This document shows positions 1 to 7,394 of a stretch of 14,885 nt of DNA, one piece after another. The notes under the pieces are model-generated. The model did not search any database. It had not been told where the DNA came from and saw nothing but the letters and a program-made list of their open reading frames with translations. Origin of the DNA: a candidate division BRC1 bacterium ADurb.BinA292 (lineage in GTDB: Bacteria; Sumerlaeota; Sumerlaeia; MVZB01); contig MVZB01000061.1 in the NCBI GenBank assembly GCA_002068205.1, positions 1 to 14,885 on the forward strand, written 5' to 3'. Numbering within the stretch: the stretch's first letter is position 1; each line of letters begins with the position of its first letter. Both the position numbers and the translations under genes were made by a program.

Positions 1-23
1 CCACAAACCACCCCCGCCCGGCA

Positions 24-69
24 GGTGACACTTCTATTGTGCTCAAAGGGGTGACATTTCTATTGTGCT
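24..69. repeat. Two 20-bp tandem repeats, possible insertion-sequence end remnant
   Basis: GGTGACACTTCTATTGTGCT (24-43) and GGTGACATTTCTATTGTGCT (50-69) are 20-bp direct repeats with one mismatch and a 26-bp period. Repeats of this style (GTGACATTTCTATT...) are reminiscent of the multiple terminal repeats of IS21/IS481-type insertion sequences. No transposase is visible to the right, so this is either the edge of an element lying left of the window or a leftover end. The family assignment is from memory and weak. Confidence 0.4.
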
Positions 70-97
70 TTGACAGGTCAAGCTCCGTGCTGTCCGC

Positions 98-130
98 CGC
101 GGGATCGCGCAAGGCGCGCGTCCTCCCGCG
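98..130. other. Stem-loop in the leader before the prenyltransferase gene
   Basis: CGCGGGA (98-104) pairs with TCCCGCG (124-130), and CGCGC (106-110) can pair with the GC repeat near 114-120. It lies between the repeat pair and the first gene and has no T-run on either side. It may be the 3' end structure of an upstream transcript or a leader hairpin. Confidence 0.25.
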
Positions 131-271
131 ATTTCAGGAGCCAGCCATTTGACTGGAAACGGCTTGCGTTCAAGCGGGGGGGCGATTAACCTGTCGTCAG
201 GGCGCTCGGCCCCGATCCTTGCACGCAGATGGCTCAGTTCGACCAACGCCACCCCGAGGCGCGACGTTTCG

Positions 272-1285
272 ATGCCCGCTCAGCCCAAACAACCCGCCCA
301 GCCCGACAATCTGGTCGTCGAGATCGCTCAATACCTGGAGAGCGAGTTGGCCGCCGTCGACCGCGTCCTGCACGACATTCTGGATTCGCAATCCAGCCTG
401 GTCCGCGAGGTCGGCGAGTATATCTGTCTGGCGGGGGGCAAGAAGCTCCGGCCGATGATCACGCTGCTGGCCGCACGGGCCTATAATGCACCCAGCCCCG
501 CGCCGGTGCAACTGGCCGCCGCGATGGAGGCGGTGCATGTGGCCACGCTGATGCACGACGACGTGATCGACAAGGCGCCGATGCGTCGCGGACGCCCGTC
601 GGTCAACGCCCGCTGGGGCGACGACGTCGCCATCCTGATGGCCGATTACCTCTACGCCGCCGCGTTCGAACTCTCGCTGAACTACCTGGACCATGAGCCG
701 CTGCGGCTGATCTGCCAGGTGACCCGCCGGATGTGCGAGGGCGAGATGTTCCAGATCGAAAAGCGGGGCCGGTGGCTCGAGCCCGAGGATTACATCCACC
801 TGATCACCTGCAAGACGGCCTGCCTGTTTTCGGCCTGCGCGGCCGTCGGCGGGATCGCCGGCGGGCTCGATCCCGTGACGATCGCCCGGCTGTCGGCCTT
901 CGGGCTGGAGTTCGGGCTGGCGTTCCAGATCACCGACGACGCGCTGGACCTGACCGCCACCGACGCCCTCTGGGGCAAGCCGGTGGGGATCGACATGGCG
1001 ACGGGCAAGCAGACGCTGCCGCTGATCCTGGCGCTGCGCCAGGCGACCGATGCCGAGCGCAGGACGATCGAATCGATCCTGGAGAACGGCGGGTCGGTCG
1101 CCGCCGCCAACGGCGAGATGCTCGCGATCCTGGAACGTTACGGCTGCATCGATGAGGCCCTGGAGACCGCCCGGCGGTTCGCGCGGCAGGCGGTCGCGCA
1201 TCTGGACGGCCTGACGGTGTATGACGAAGTCGCCGCCGAATATATGAAAATCCTGCCCGATTATGTGATCACGCGTCAGTACTGA
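272..1285 (+). CDS. ispB: Long-chain trans-polyprenyl diphosphate synthase (octaprenyl type)
   Basis: Condenses isopentenyl diphosphate units onto an allylic primer to make the side chain of a respiratory quinone. The first Asp-rich motif HDDVID gives D96, D97 and D100. The second, QITDDALD, gives D222, D223 and D226. LAGGKKLRP near the N-terminus and the GKPVGIDMATGKQTLPL stretch are family hallmarks. The fifth residue before the first motif is a small Ala, as in long-chain synthases. At 337 aa the length fits the family (about 320-340). The frame is open from a TTG at 149, but those extra 41 residues are Arg/Ser-rich and unlike the family, so the ATG at 272 was chosen; it has only a weak GAGG about 13 nt upstream. 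Chain length and exact quinone cannot be read from sequence. Confidence 0.92.
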   Translation: MPAQPKQPAQPDNLVVEIAQYLESELAAVDRVLHDILDSQSSLVREVGEYICLAGGKKLRPMITLLAARAYNAPSPAPVQLAAAMEAVHVATLMHDDVIDKAPMRRGRPSVNARWGDDVAILMADYLYAAAFELSLNYLDHEPLRLICQVTRRMCEGEMFQIEKRGRWLEPEDYIHLITCKTACLFSACAAVGGIAGGLDPVTIARLSAFGLEFGLAFQITDDALDLTATDALWGKPVGIDMATGKQTLPLILALRQATDAERRTIESILENGGSVAAANGEMLAILERYGCIDEALETARRFARQAVAHLDGLTVYDEVAAEYMKILPDYVITRQY

Positions 1286-1475
1286 CGCGACCGCGTGTAA
1301 CTTCAATAAAATAATCATTCCTCAAGCGACCGGCGCGGCTGGTCGATAAGTCATGAGCGGAGAGCAATCCGCCGGCGGCGGGACCATTCCCCGGCGTTCG
1401 CGTGCTTTTGTCCGAAGGGGGGCAGCTCTTGCCCATCCATCAGCCGCGAGAGACGGCGGGTTGCGACGCTTGAAC

Positions 1476-3158
1476 ATGATCACACGTCACCCTCATTCCC
1501 GTACGCTGGTGATCCGGACCTACGGCAATCTGGATGCGCTGCAGGTGGAACATTACCGCCAGCAGATCCGGCTGCTGGTCGATAACGGCTATCGCTCGCT
1601 GATTTTCGATCTGGAGGAGACGCCGTTCATCAATTCGAGCGCGCTGGGGCTGCTGGTTGAACTCCATAACACGATGCGGCGGCTCAATGGCTCGGTCCGG
1701 CTGGTCAATTGCAGCGAGCAGATCGTCTGGATGCTGCAGCAGACCCGGCTGGACGTCCTGCTGCTGGTGGACGAGCCGCCGCGCGAGTCGGTCCCCGAGC
1801 CGACCTTGGAGAGCCTGCACTCGCTGATGGTGGAAGAAGTCCTGCTGCTCTCGCACATCAATCAGTTCACCGAACAGGCGTTTCGCGAAACCGAACCCGT
1901 GGAAATTGGCCGGATGATTCTGCGGACGGTGATGCAGGCGCTCAAGTCGGCGCGCGGGATCGTCTTCCTGCTCGGGGAGGACGGGCGCGTGATGCGCCTG
2001 ATCCACCACGAAGGGGCGCCGCTGGCGTGTCCCGCCGAGCAGATCCGAGAAGTGCATCTGGGGCATGCGAAGCTGGAGGACGCGATCCTGAAGAGCCAGG
2101 ACGTCAGTTGGCACGAGTTCAGCGGCTTTCCCGCCCCCGAGGAATGGCTGTTCCGCAAGATCGGCTTTGCCTCGATGCTGGCGGCGCCGATCGCCAGCGG
2201 CGAGCGCTGTTTCGGCCTGCTGGCGGTGGAGGGGAGCGAGGAGACGGCGCATGCGCTGCGCGCCGTCCGGCCGCTGCTGCGCACGCTGACCAATATCTGC
2301 GGCCTCGCCATCGAGAAGGCCCATCTGCTGAGCGAGGTGCGCACGCGCAACGCCGAGCTGGAGCACGCCGTCGCCCGGCTGAAGCAGTTTCACCAGTCGC
2401 TCCACGGCGCGGGGCGGCTGGCCGCGATGGGCACCGTCGTCTCGGGCCTGGGCCATCAGCTCAACAACAAGATGGTCCCGCTGGTCGGCTACACGCAGTT
2501 GCTGATGATGGACAAGAACCTGGGCGAGCAGCAGAAGCAACGCATGGAGTCGATCCACAAGACGACGCAGGAGATCAAGGAAATCGTCGAGAAGCTGGTC
2601 AAGGTGGCGCGCCCGTCGCGCGCCGACGCCGGCCAGTGCGATCTGGGGCTGGTGATTCAGACGGCGCTCGATCTGCTGAGCGAGCCGATCGGGAAAAACC
2701 GGATCAGCATCCGCGTCAATCTGGGCCAGGAACCCGTCGCGCTGGGCGGCGACCCGACGGCGCTGCTGCAGGTGCTCGTCGCGATCCTGCACCGCGCCTG
2801 CCACTCGTTCGCGCCCGACGCCGAGGAGAGCCGGGTCTGGATCATCGGTTCGGTCGCCGAAGGGAATCTGCGGCTGTGCATCGAGGACAACGGCGACGAC
2901 CTGGATGAATTCGACACCGGGGAATGGGCCGATCCGCTCGTGCCGTTCCAGGCGATGAAACATGGACGGCTGTTCAACTACACGATCCCGCGCAGCCTGC
3001 TCAGCCGGATGCACGGCAAGCTGCAGCTTGAGCCGCGCGAAGGGGGCGGCAAACGCGTGGTGATCGATCTGCCGGTGGGCCAGGACGCGCCGCCCGCCGC
3101 CGGCGCCGCCGCCCGCCCCGACGCCGGCGCGCCGCGCTCCTCCCGGCCCGCCAACTGA
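1476..3158 (+). CDS. STAS-GAF-histidine-kinase-like signalling protein with degenerate ATPase domain
   Basis: Cytoplasmic three-part protein of 560 aa. Residues about 8-98 form a STAS (anti-sigma-factor-antagonist) domain with the phospho-Ser loop FINSSALGLLV (S54/S55). Residues about 138-285 look like a GAF sensor, followed by a short coiled coil (about 283-312). A HisKA-like dimerisation segment has RLAAMG...GLGHQLNNKM, with H327 as the phospho-acceptor candidate. The C-terminal ATPase-like domain is poorly conserved: the N-box Asn is replaced (LHRACHS, R440), the D-box reads DNGDDL instead of DNGxGx, and no GTGLGL lid is seen. Kinase activity is therefore doubtful. The frame opens at ATG 1353, but the extra 41 residues are low-complexity, so the ATG just before the STAS domain is preferred. 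No transmembrane segment is seen. The partner sigma/anti-sigma system is not in the window. Confidence 0.8.
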   Translation: MITRHPHSRTLVIRTYGNLDALQVEHYRQQIRLLVDNGYRSLIFDLEETPFINSSALGLLVELHNTMRRLNGSVRLVNCSEQIVWMLQQTRLDVLLLVDEPPRESVPEPTLESLHSLMVEEVLLLSHINQFTEQAFRETEPVEIGRMILRTVMQALKSARGIVFLLGEDGRVMRLIHHEGAPLACPAEQIREVHLGHAKLEDAILKSQDVSWHEFSGFPAPEEWLFRKIGFASMLAAPIASGERCFGLLAVEGSEETAHALRAVRPLLRTLTNICGLAIEKAHLLSEVRTRNAELEHAVARLKQFHQSLHGAGRLAAMGTVVSGLGHQLNNKMVPLVGYTQLLMMDKNLGEQQKQRMESIHKTTQEIKEIVEKLVKVARPSRADAGQCDLGLVIQTALDLLSEPIGKNRISIRVNLGQEPVALGGDPTALLQVLVAILHRACHSFAPDAEESRVWIIGSVAEGNLRLCIEDNGDDLDEFDTGEWADPLVPFQAMKHGRLFNYTIPRSLLSRMHGKLQLEPREGGGKRVVIDLPVGQDAPPAAGAAARPDAGAPRSSRPAN

Positions 3159-3308
3159 TTTCCGCCGCGTATTCTCTTCGATTGCCGCCGCCTGGCGCCG
3201 CGGGCTGCGGGGCGCAGGCCCCAGGCGGGCGGGCGAGCCGAGCGCGATCCGCGGGCTGGATCGATCCATGAAATTCGTCCGGCGAGGCGATGAGGCGCGA
3301 GGCGGCGA

Positions 3309-3336
3309 TTGACTGAGCGCCGGGCTCTGTTAGCAT
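3309..3336 (+). promoter_or_regulatory. Original tRNA-Leu promoter, now orphaned
   Basis: TTGACT (3309-3314), a 16-bp spacer and TAGCAT (3331-3336) make a good sigma70-type promoter whose -10 box ends 19 bp before the tRNA 5' end. It now drives only a tRNA half that runs into the element, convergent with the integrase gene. The intact tRNA at the far end has a TACCAT box at exactly the same distance. Confidence 0.6.
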
Positions 3337-3345
3337 AGGGCTGCA

Positions 3346-3398
3346 CGCCCCCCTGGCCGGAGTGGCGGAATTTGCAGACGCGCTGGACTCAAAATCCA
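3346..3398 (+). repeat. attL: 53-bp direct repeat bounding the integrated element
   Basis: Identical to 9239-9291 except for T3373 versus G9266, offset 5,893 bp. The repeat covers 10 bp of leader (CGCCCCCCTG) and the tRNA-Leu 5' half up to the 3' side of the anticodon stem. Identity stops at 3398/3399 (CACCG here, GTGAGG at the right copy). The anticodon arm, TGGA-CTCAAAA-TCCA, is an inverted repeat with a 7-nt centre, the usual layout of a tyrosine-recombinase crossover site. Confidence 0.9.
3356..3398 (+). pseudogene. Truncated tRNA-Leu(CAA), 5' half only
   Basis: The segment reproduces the acceptor 5' strand, D arm and anticodon arm of the intact tRNA at 9249-9335, then diverges. It has no variable arm, T arm or acceptor 3' strand, so it cannot be functional. 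The only internal change, G to T at 3373, hits G18, the conserved D-loop base that contacts the T loop. This is what one expects from a relic free of selection. Confidence 0.85.
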
Positions 3399-3427
3399 CA
3401 CCGTTTCGTTTCTATCTTCAATAAATG

Positions 3428-3464
3428 CAATGGCCGTCCAATGGCCGATGCATCGTTAATGCAG
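3428..3464 (+). repeat. Left-end arm-type repeats
   Basis: CAATGGCCG occurs twice with an 11-bp period (3428-3436, 3439-3447). It is followed by GATGCATCGTTAATGCAG (3447-3464), which matches the paired right-end repeats at 9050-9087 with one change. The last repeat overlaps the 3' end of the integrase gene. Location just inside attL, helical phasing and the matching copies at the other end suggest integrase arm or excisionase sites. Confidence 0.6.
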
Positions 3465-4154
3465 TACGCCCCCATTTATGGCGTCCTTTTTCTCGGGCTC
3501 TGCATAGGCTCCCGCGCCTGCAATCAACTGCTCGGCCAACGTCGCCACCGCCTTCAGCCGCTCGACCCCGATCCGCTCATAGTGCATCGTCATCGTCGTG
3601 TCGGGTCGATGCCCGATGTAGCGTTGCAGCACCGCAAAGTCCGCCCCGCCCTCGCGCATCGCCGTCACGAATGACGCCCGCATCCGCCGCGCGATGAACC
3701 CCTCGGGAAGGTCCACGCCCGCCACCCTCGCAGCCCCAAGCGCCTCCTGCCACATCTCCACCACCGTCCGGGGCTTGTAGTGTCGGCCATAGCGCGTCTT
3801 GAAGATGAACCCGTCCAGCGACCGCACCTTCAGCCCCGCCGTCCACTCCGCCAATGCCTTCAGAATCGCTTCGGCCACAGGTAGCGTCCGGTTGCTCGCC
3901 GCCGTCTTCACCCGGTGCGCCGCGTTGCTGGTCACCCGGATGGTCCTGTGTTCATAGTCCAGATCGGCTTCGGTCAGATAGATGGCCTCGTAATTCCGCA
4001 GACCCGCCGCCCCTTGCAGCAGGCCCCACAGATAGACCATCGGCCGATTTTCCTTCAGCCATCCGAGCAGCCCGCGAATCTGCTTCGCGGTCAGGATGGC
4101 GGCTTCGCCCTTGGCTTGTGCATCGGCGACCTTGACGCGCATCCCATGCGCCAC
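3456..4154 (-). CDS. int: Tyrosine recombinase/integrase, catalytic domain only
   Basis: Site-specific recombinase expected to catalyse attP x attB exchange in the tRNA-Leu anticodon arm. The 232-aa product is nearly all catalytic domain: R53 (GLRNYE), K83 (HRVK), R159 in ARRMRASF, H182 (GH) and Y192 (MHYERI). The box II His is replaced by Arg (R156-x-x-R159), a tolerated but non-canonical position. Family members are usually 330-420 aa; here the core-binding SAM-like and arm-binding domains are missing. The start is a GTG at 4154 with no convincing ribosome site. The frame stays open upstream to a TGA near 4345 without a good start codon, so 5' truncation or frameshift is likely. The gene is last in the minus-strand series and adjoins attL, as expected for an integrase. 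Confidence 0.85.
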   Translation of the reverse strand: MAHGMRVKVADAQAKGEAAILTAKQIRGLLGWLKENRPMVYLWGLLQGAAGLRNYEAIYLTEADLDYEHRTIRVTSNAAHRVKTAASNRTLPVAEAILKALAEWTAGLKVRSLDGFIFKTRYGRHYKPRTVVEMWQEALGAARVAGVDLPEGFIARRMRASFVTAMREGGADFAVLQRYIGHRPDTTMTMHYERIGVERLKAVATLAEQLIAGAGAYAEPEKKDAINGGVLH

Positions 4155-4223
4155 GTCGCGGTAATTCTCAAGCGCAATACGTTGTAATACAGTTCTCGCA
4201 TCTTCTTGAAAGGAGCAGAGCCG

Positions 4224-4328
4224 ATGGCGGCGATGGAAGCGACGATCATCGTGCGGCAGGATGCGAGCGTGCGCGAGGCGCTGGAGCGTACGGCTGCGGC
4301 GAATCCCATGCCGCCGCTCCGGACTTAA
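4224..4328 (+). CDS. Possible 34-aa small protein, antisense to the element operon
   Basis: The ORF starts MAAMEATIIVRQDASVREAL and ends at TAA 4326-4328. It is notable only for an ideal Shine-Dalgarno (AAAGGAG, 4209-4215 region) 8 nt before the ATG, better than any other ribosome site in the element. It runs opposite to its neighbours and overlaps the 84-aa minus-strand ORF. There is no recognisable family, and it may be chance or a remnant. Confidence 0.2.
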   Translation: MAAMEATIIVRQDASVREALERTAAANPMPPLRT

Positions 4329-4500
4329 TCCCGAGAGCGGCCATCAGGATCCGGATGCGTCGGTCCCGCCACCTCGGCACAGAGTCGAGCCATGGTCCGA
4401 CGTTCTGCGGGATGAGCCGTAGCAGGTTGCGCAGGTGCGAACGGTCCAGCAGATCGATTTCGTCGATAAGCTTGTGAATTCTGCCGTCATCGAATCGCAT
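4246..4500 (-). CDS. Small unknown protein (84 aa)
   Basis: Unrecognised. The first 55 residues (MRFDDGRIHKLIDEIDLLDR onward) look like a genuine charged helical protein. The C-terminal part is Ala/Pro/Arg-rich and resembles out-of-frame translation, so the gene may be truncated or frameshifted near 4300. The ATG at 4500 lies inside the end of the preceding 64-aa gene (overlap 14 nt), which fits translational coupling; a GTG at 4509 is an alternative. It lies between the replication genes and the integrase. The damaged junction between this ORF and the integrase may mark a deletion that also removed the integrase N-terminus. Confidence 0.4.
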   Translation of the reverse strand: MRFDDGRIHKLIDEIDLLDRSHLRNLLRLIPQNVGPWLDSVPRWRDRRIRILMAALGIKSGAAAWDSPQPYAPAPRARSHPAAR

Positions 4501-4681
4501 TCTCGTCACCTTTCCCCCGCTCGACCACCTGCCGCAGCGCCGCGCGGAACGCGACGGCGACCTCGACCACGCCCGCGCCGCCGGCCAGCAATTCCCCGAT
4601 GACCTGCTCCAGCCGGTCGATTGTCGCCGTGACCAGTTCGGCCGGCGTCGGGTCGGGTGTGGGGTGCGGCGCCGCGGTCAT
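4487..4681 (-). CDS. Small unknown protein (64 aa) coupled to the primase-helicase
   Basis: Starts with an ATG that overlaps the TGA of the primase-helicase gene (ATGA at 4678-4681), a typical translational coupling junction. After a Pro/Thr-rich N-terminus (MTAAPHPTPDPTPAEL), the remainder is one or two amphipathic helices (TIDRLEQVIGELLAGGAGVV and VAVAFRAALRQVVERGK). No family is recognised. Its tight linkage suggests an accessory to replication or a small regulatory protein, but that is inference only. Confidence 0.5.
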   Translation of the reverse strand: MTAAPHPTPDPTPAELVTATIDRLEQVIGELLAGGAGVVEVAVAFRAALRQVVERGKGDENAIR

Positions 4682-7170
4682 CGGTCGGCCAGATCCTCCA
4701 AAAATTCACGCTGCTCGGTCCTCAGCGAGCCGTTGCATGCGGCCAACACCGACCTTGCCCAGGCGGCCCGCTCGGGCGCCGACCAAGACGTAAACCATTC
4801 AGCATCAGACATCGCTTCGTTGATTTCGGCCGATGCGTCGGCAGCCTCTGGACATGACTGGACGGATTGGACATCACATAACAGTTTTTCCGCTATATAA
4901 GAAGAAGGTTCAGACAAACACGGTTTTGATGTCCGATCCGTCCATTGTGTCCAGTCGGGGTCATCGCCTGACAGTTCGATGCCCGTCCAGCATCGTTTCC
5001 CGCCAATCTTTTGAGGCTCGCATCCACGCTTCTTGAGCCGTTCGGCAAAGGCCCGGGTGGACAGAAGATATTGCTGCTTCTCTCCGTTCTCCTTGGCCCA
5101 GGCTTCGTAGGCTTCGCGAAGGCCCTTCACGGTCACCCAGGCGGAAGGATGGAAACGGCAGCAGTCATCAAAGAAACCGCTCAAGGAGTCCATTTCATCC
5201 TGATACTTGCCCGTCGCGGCCGTCACCGCGGCCGGTTCGCGCAGCCCCTCGCGTTGCCAGGCGAGGCATCCTTGCACCAGCCACCAGAGGATTGCCGACT
5301 GAGCCGCGGGGTCGGATTCGAGGGTCTGCTTGATGCGCGGGTCGCGACGGTCGCGAGGGATCACGACATCGAACGGGATGACCTTCAGGCGGGTAAAAAA
5401 GGCGTCGTCATCGGCAGCCACCCGCGGCCGATAGTTCGATTGGAAGAGCAGCAGGAAGGTCACGTCAAACTCGCGGGTATTTGCATGGCATTCTCGGGCA
5501 GTGAGCCGCGCGCCGCCGCCGCTGATCCGCTTCACGAGTCCCGAATTGAGTTTCTGCCCCTCGGCCGTTTCTGATGTTCCCACCAGCCGCGCCCCGTCCA
5601 GGCGCGCAATCTCTGGCGAGGGTCCGCCGCCGTTGCTGAAGTCACGTTTCATCAAAATCTCCGGTTCGACCGTCACGGCATACTCACCCAGTGCCTTCAT
5701 GACCGGTTCGACCAGAGTTGACTTGGCCGTATCCTTCGGCCCGTAGACAAAGGCGACGGCCTTCTCGTATTTCTCACCACTTAGCGAATAGCCGAAGATG
5801 CGTTGCGTGAAGTCGCGTTCCTCGGGGTCGGGAATCGCTTCCTGCAATACCTTGTCGAGCACCGGATGCGTTGCGCCTTCGATGAAATCGACGGGCGCCA
5901 GTCGGGTGCAATGGTCCGCCGGGTTGTGCGGGCGAAGCCGGCCAGTCCGAAGGTCCACCATCCCGTTGTTCACGTTCAGCGCCCAAGGGTCGGCGTCCCA
6001 TTGGTCCGGTTCGATAACGAGAAGCCCTTGCGCCAGCGCCACCAGGGCGGTCAAACGCATCCGACTTTCGGATGACTTGGCCCAGTCCGCCAGCGCCTCG
6101 CGTTGCTTTGAGTCGGCCGCCGCCGCCGCTTCTCGGTAGATATTTCGCACCGTCTGAGCGGCCCGGCGCATCGCCTCGCCGGTCGTATCCAGGCGCCAGC
6201 GTTTTCCGTCCCAGACGCGCCAGGCATTGCATCGGACATCGAATAACAGCCGGCCCTTGTGCTGCGCTGCAAACCGCTCGGCATTGCCAAGATCAGTTAG
6301 CGGTCGCGGTCCTGTCGCCTCACCAACTTCGACCACCCCCACTGGTGCATCCGCGGCGTCATCGCCCTCGCCCGCCGGCGAGGTCCACGGAAGCGCCGCT
6401 TCGATCAGGCGCGCCAGTTCGGCCCGCGGGTCGGTTGAACGGGAAAGCCGCTTATCCAGATCCTCGCCTGGCAGGGGCGGAACGTAGCGAACGCGGCAGC
6501 CGGCCGCCCGGAGCGCCCCGCCGATCCGCGCCATCCAACCGCGGCCAGCTTCGTCCGGATCGGGCGCCAGGATGACTTCTCGGCCTGCGAGTAGCGCTTG
6601 AGCCGCCTCGACCACCTGCCGGCCCGGCTGCGCCCCAGGCGTCGCGACAACGGCCGTGTGCCCCGCCGACAGCGCCGCCGCCGCATCGGCCTCGCCCTCG
6701 ACCAGCAGCGCCGGCCCTTCGCTCGGGATCGGCCAGGGCGAGATGAAGCCGTTGTGCCCGCCCTTCACAGTCAGGGCCTTGTTGGCGTCGCGAAAAGCTT
6801 GGTTATTGCCTCGCCGCCGCCGCCAGCCCGTCACCTCACCCTTGACGTTGCGCATCGGGATTCGGACCTCATCCAACTTCGCCACCGCGCCCAGATTTCG
6901 TAGCGCCGTCACCGCCCAGCCACGCCGCGCCGCCAGTTCCGCGACCGCATCCGCGAACGTCTCGCGGCTGAAATCGCGCGGGGCTCCCGTCGGCCAGGAA
7001 GACGCCGACCGCGCAATCGCCCGACACTCCCCCTCGGGCAGTCCCCGCCGTTCGGGATGCGCCAGCAACTCGCGCAGGATCGCGGTTTCGTCCAGCCCGC
7101 GCGCGCGAAGCGCCCCGGCCACGCTGGTCAGTCGGCAATTTCGGCCGTTCGTGGGAATCTGATTGACCAT
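4678..7170 (-). CDS. TOPRIM primase / SF3 helicase replication protein (P4-alpha-like)
   Basis: Expected to prime and unwind the element's own replication. At 830 aa it is ordered as follows. Residues about 8-58 are a PriCT-like segment (NGRNCRLTSVAGALRARG...). A TOPRIM domain (about 150-245) has E158/E160 in VEGEAD and D204/D206 in PDPDEAG. Then comes a D5_N-like region (about 330-430). The SF3 helicase has Walker A GPKDTAKST (477-485), Walker B-like region 522-534, sensor N579, and a C-terminal tail with a winged-helix-like stretch (about 678-730). Walker A has Ala where most SF3 helicases have Gly. The ATG at 7170 was chosen because it follows the upstream TGA by 2 nt and sits just before the conserved region; the frame runs back to 7509, but that part overlaps the HTH gene and looks non-coding. 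Confidence 0.9.
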   Translation of the reverse strand: MVNQIPTNGRNCRLTSVAGALRARGLDETAILRELLAHPERRGLPEGECRAIARSASSWPTGAPRDFSRETFADAVAELAARRGWAVTALRNLGAVAKLDEVRIPMRNVKGEVTGWRRRRGNNQAFRDANKALTVKGGHNGFISPWPIPSEGPALLVEGEADAAAALSAGHTAVVATPGAQPGRQVVEAAQALLAGREVILAPDPDEAGRGWMARIGGALRAAGCRVRYVPPLPGEDLDKRLSRSTDPRAELARLIEAALPWTSPAGEGDDAADAPVGVVEVGEATGPRPLTDLGNAERFAAQHKGRLLFDVRCNAWRVWDGKRWRLDTTGEAMRRAAQTVRNIYREAAAAADSKQREALADWAKSSESRMRLTALVALAQGLLVIEPDQWDADPWALNVNNGMVDLRTGRLRPHNPADHCTRLAPVDFIEGATHPVLDKVLQEAIPDPEERDFTQRIFGYSLSGEKYEKAVAFVYGPKDTAKSTLVEPVMKALGEYAVTVEPEILMKRDFSNGGGPSPEIARLDGARLVGTSETAEGQKLNSGLVKRISGGGARLTARECHANTREFDVTFLLLFQSNYRPRVAADDDAFFTRLKVIPFDVVIPRDRRDPRIKQTLESDPAAQSAILWWLVQGCLAWQREGLREPAAVTAATGKYQDEMDSLSGFFDDCCRFHPSAWVTVKGLREAYEAWAKENGEKQQYLLSTRAFAERLKKRGCEPQKIGGKRCWTGIELSGDDPDWTQWTDRTSKPCLSEPSSYIAEKLLCDVQSVQSCPEAADASAEINEAMSDAEWFTSWSAPERAAWARSVLAACNGSLRTEQREFLEDLADR

Positions 7171-7172
7171 CT

Positions 7173-7394
7173 TCACGCCCCCCGCAGCGGCCAGCAGCGA
7201 AGAACCGAGGCGGCCAATCGTCCCCGAATTCCACCGGATATCGCGACATCGACCAGCCGTGCCTTGATGCGCCGCAACTTGCGGCGTCCATAACTTCCGA
7301 CTGCGGTCAATCGCCTGAGTGAGTTGGGTGTGGGGGAGTACCCGCGCAAGCTCTTGCGCGCGAGAGTCGCGACAAGGCGCACCGTGAAGGTCAT
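7173..7394 (-). CDS. Basic unknown protein (73 aa)
   Basis: No family recognised. It is strongly basic (many Arg/Lys, few acidic residues), for example RRLTAVGSYGRRKLRRIKAR, so nucleic-acid binding is possible. The case for being a real gene is its position: its ATG overlaps the stop of the HTH gene (ATGA, 7391-7394) and its TGA is followed after 2 nt by the ATG of the primase-helicase. That perfect fit would be unusual by chance. It could alternatively be a short ribosome-relay ORF carrying translation into the primase gene. Confidence 0.45.
   Translation of the reverse strand: MTFTVRLVATLARKSLRGYSPTPNSLRRLTAVGSYGRRKLRRIKARLVDVAISGGIRGRLAASVLRCWPLRGA

Noticed and set aside
70..98. TTGACA at 70-75 as a complete promoter for the synthase gene
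   Set aside because: No acceptable -10 box at 16-18 bp spacing (TCCGCC at 17). Kept only as a possible half-promoter.
149..271. N-terminal extension of the polyprenyl synthase from TTG 149
   Set aside because: The 41 added residues are low-complexity and absent from the family; ATG 272 gives the normal length.
197..3269. Long minus-strand ORFs opposite the synthase and STAS-kinase genes
   Set aside because: Arg/Gln/Ala/Leu-biased shadow frames of clearly coding plus-strand genes, with no family resemblance.
3372..3674. Plus-strand ORF running from the truncated tRNA into the element
   Set aside because: Antisense to the integrase catalytic domain and built partly from tRNA sequence.
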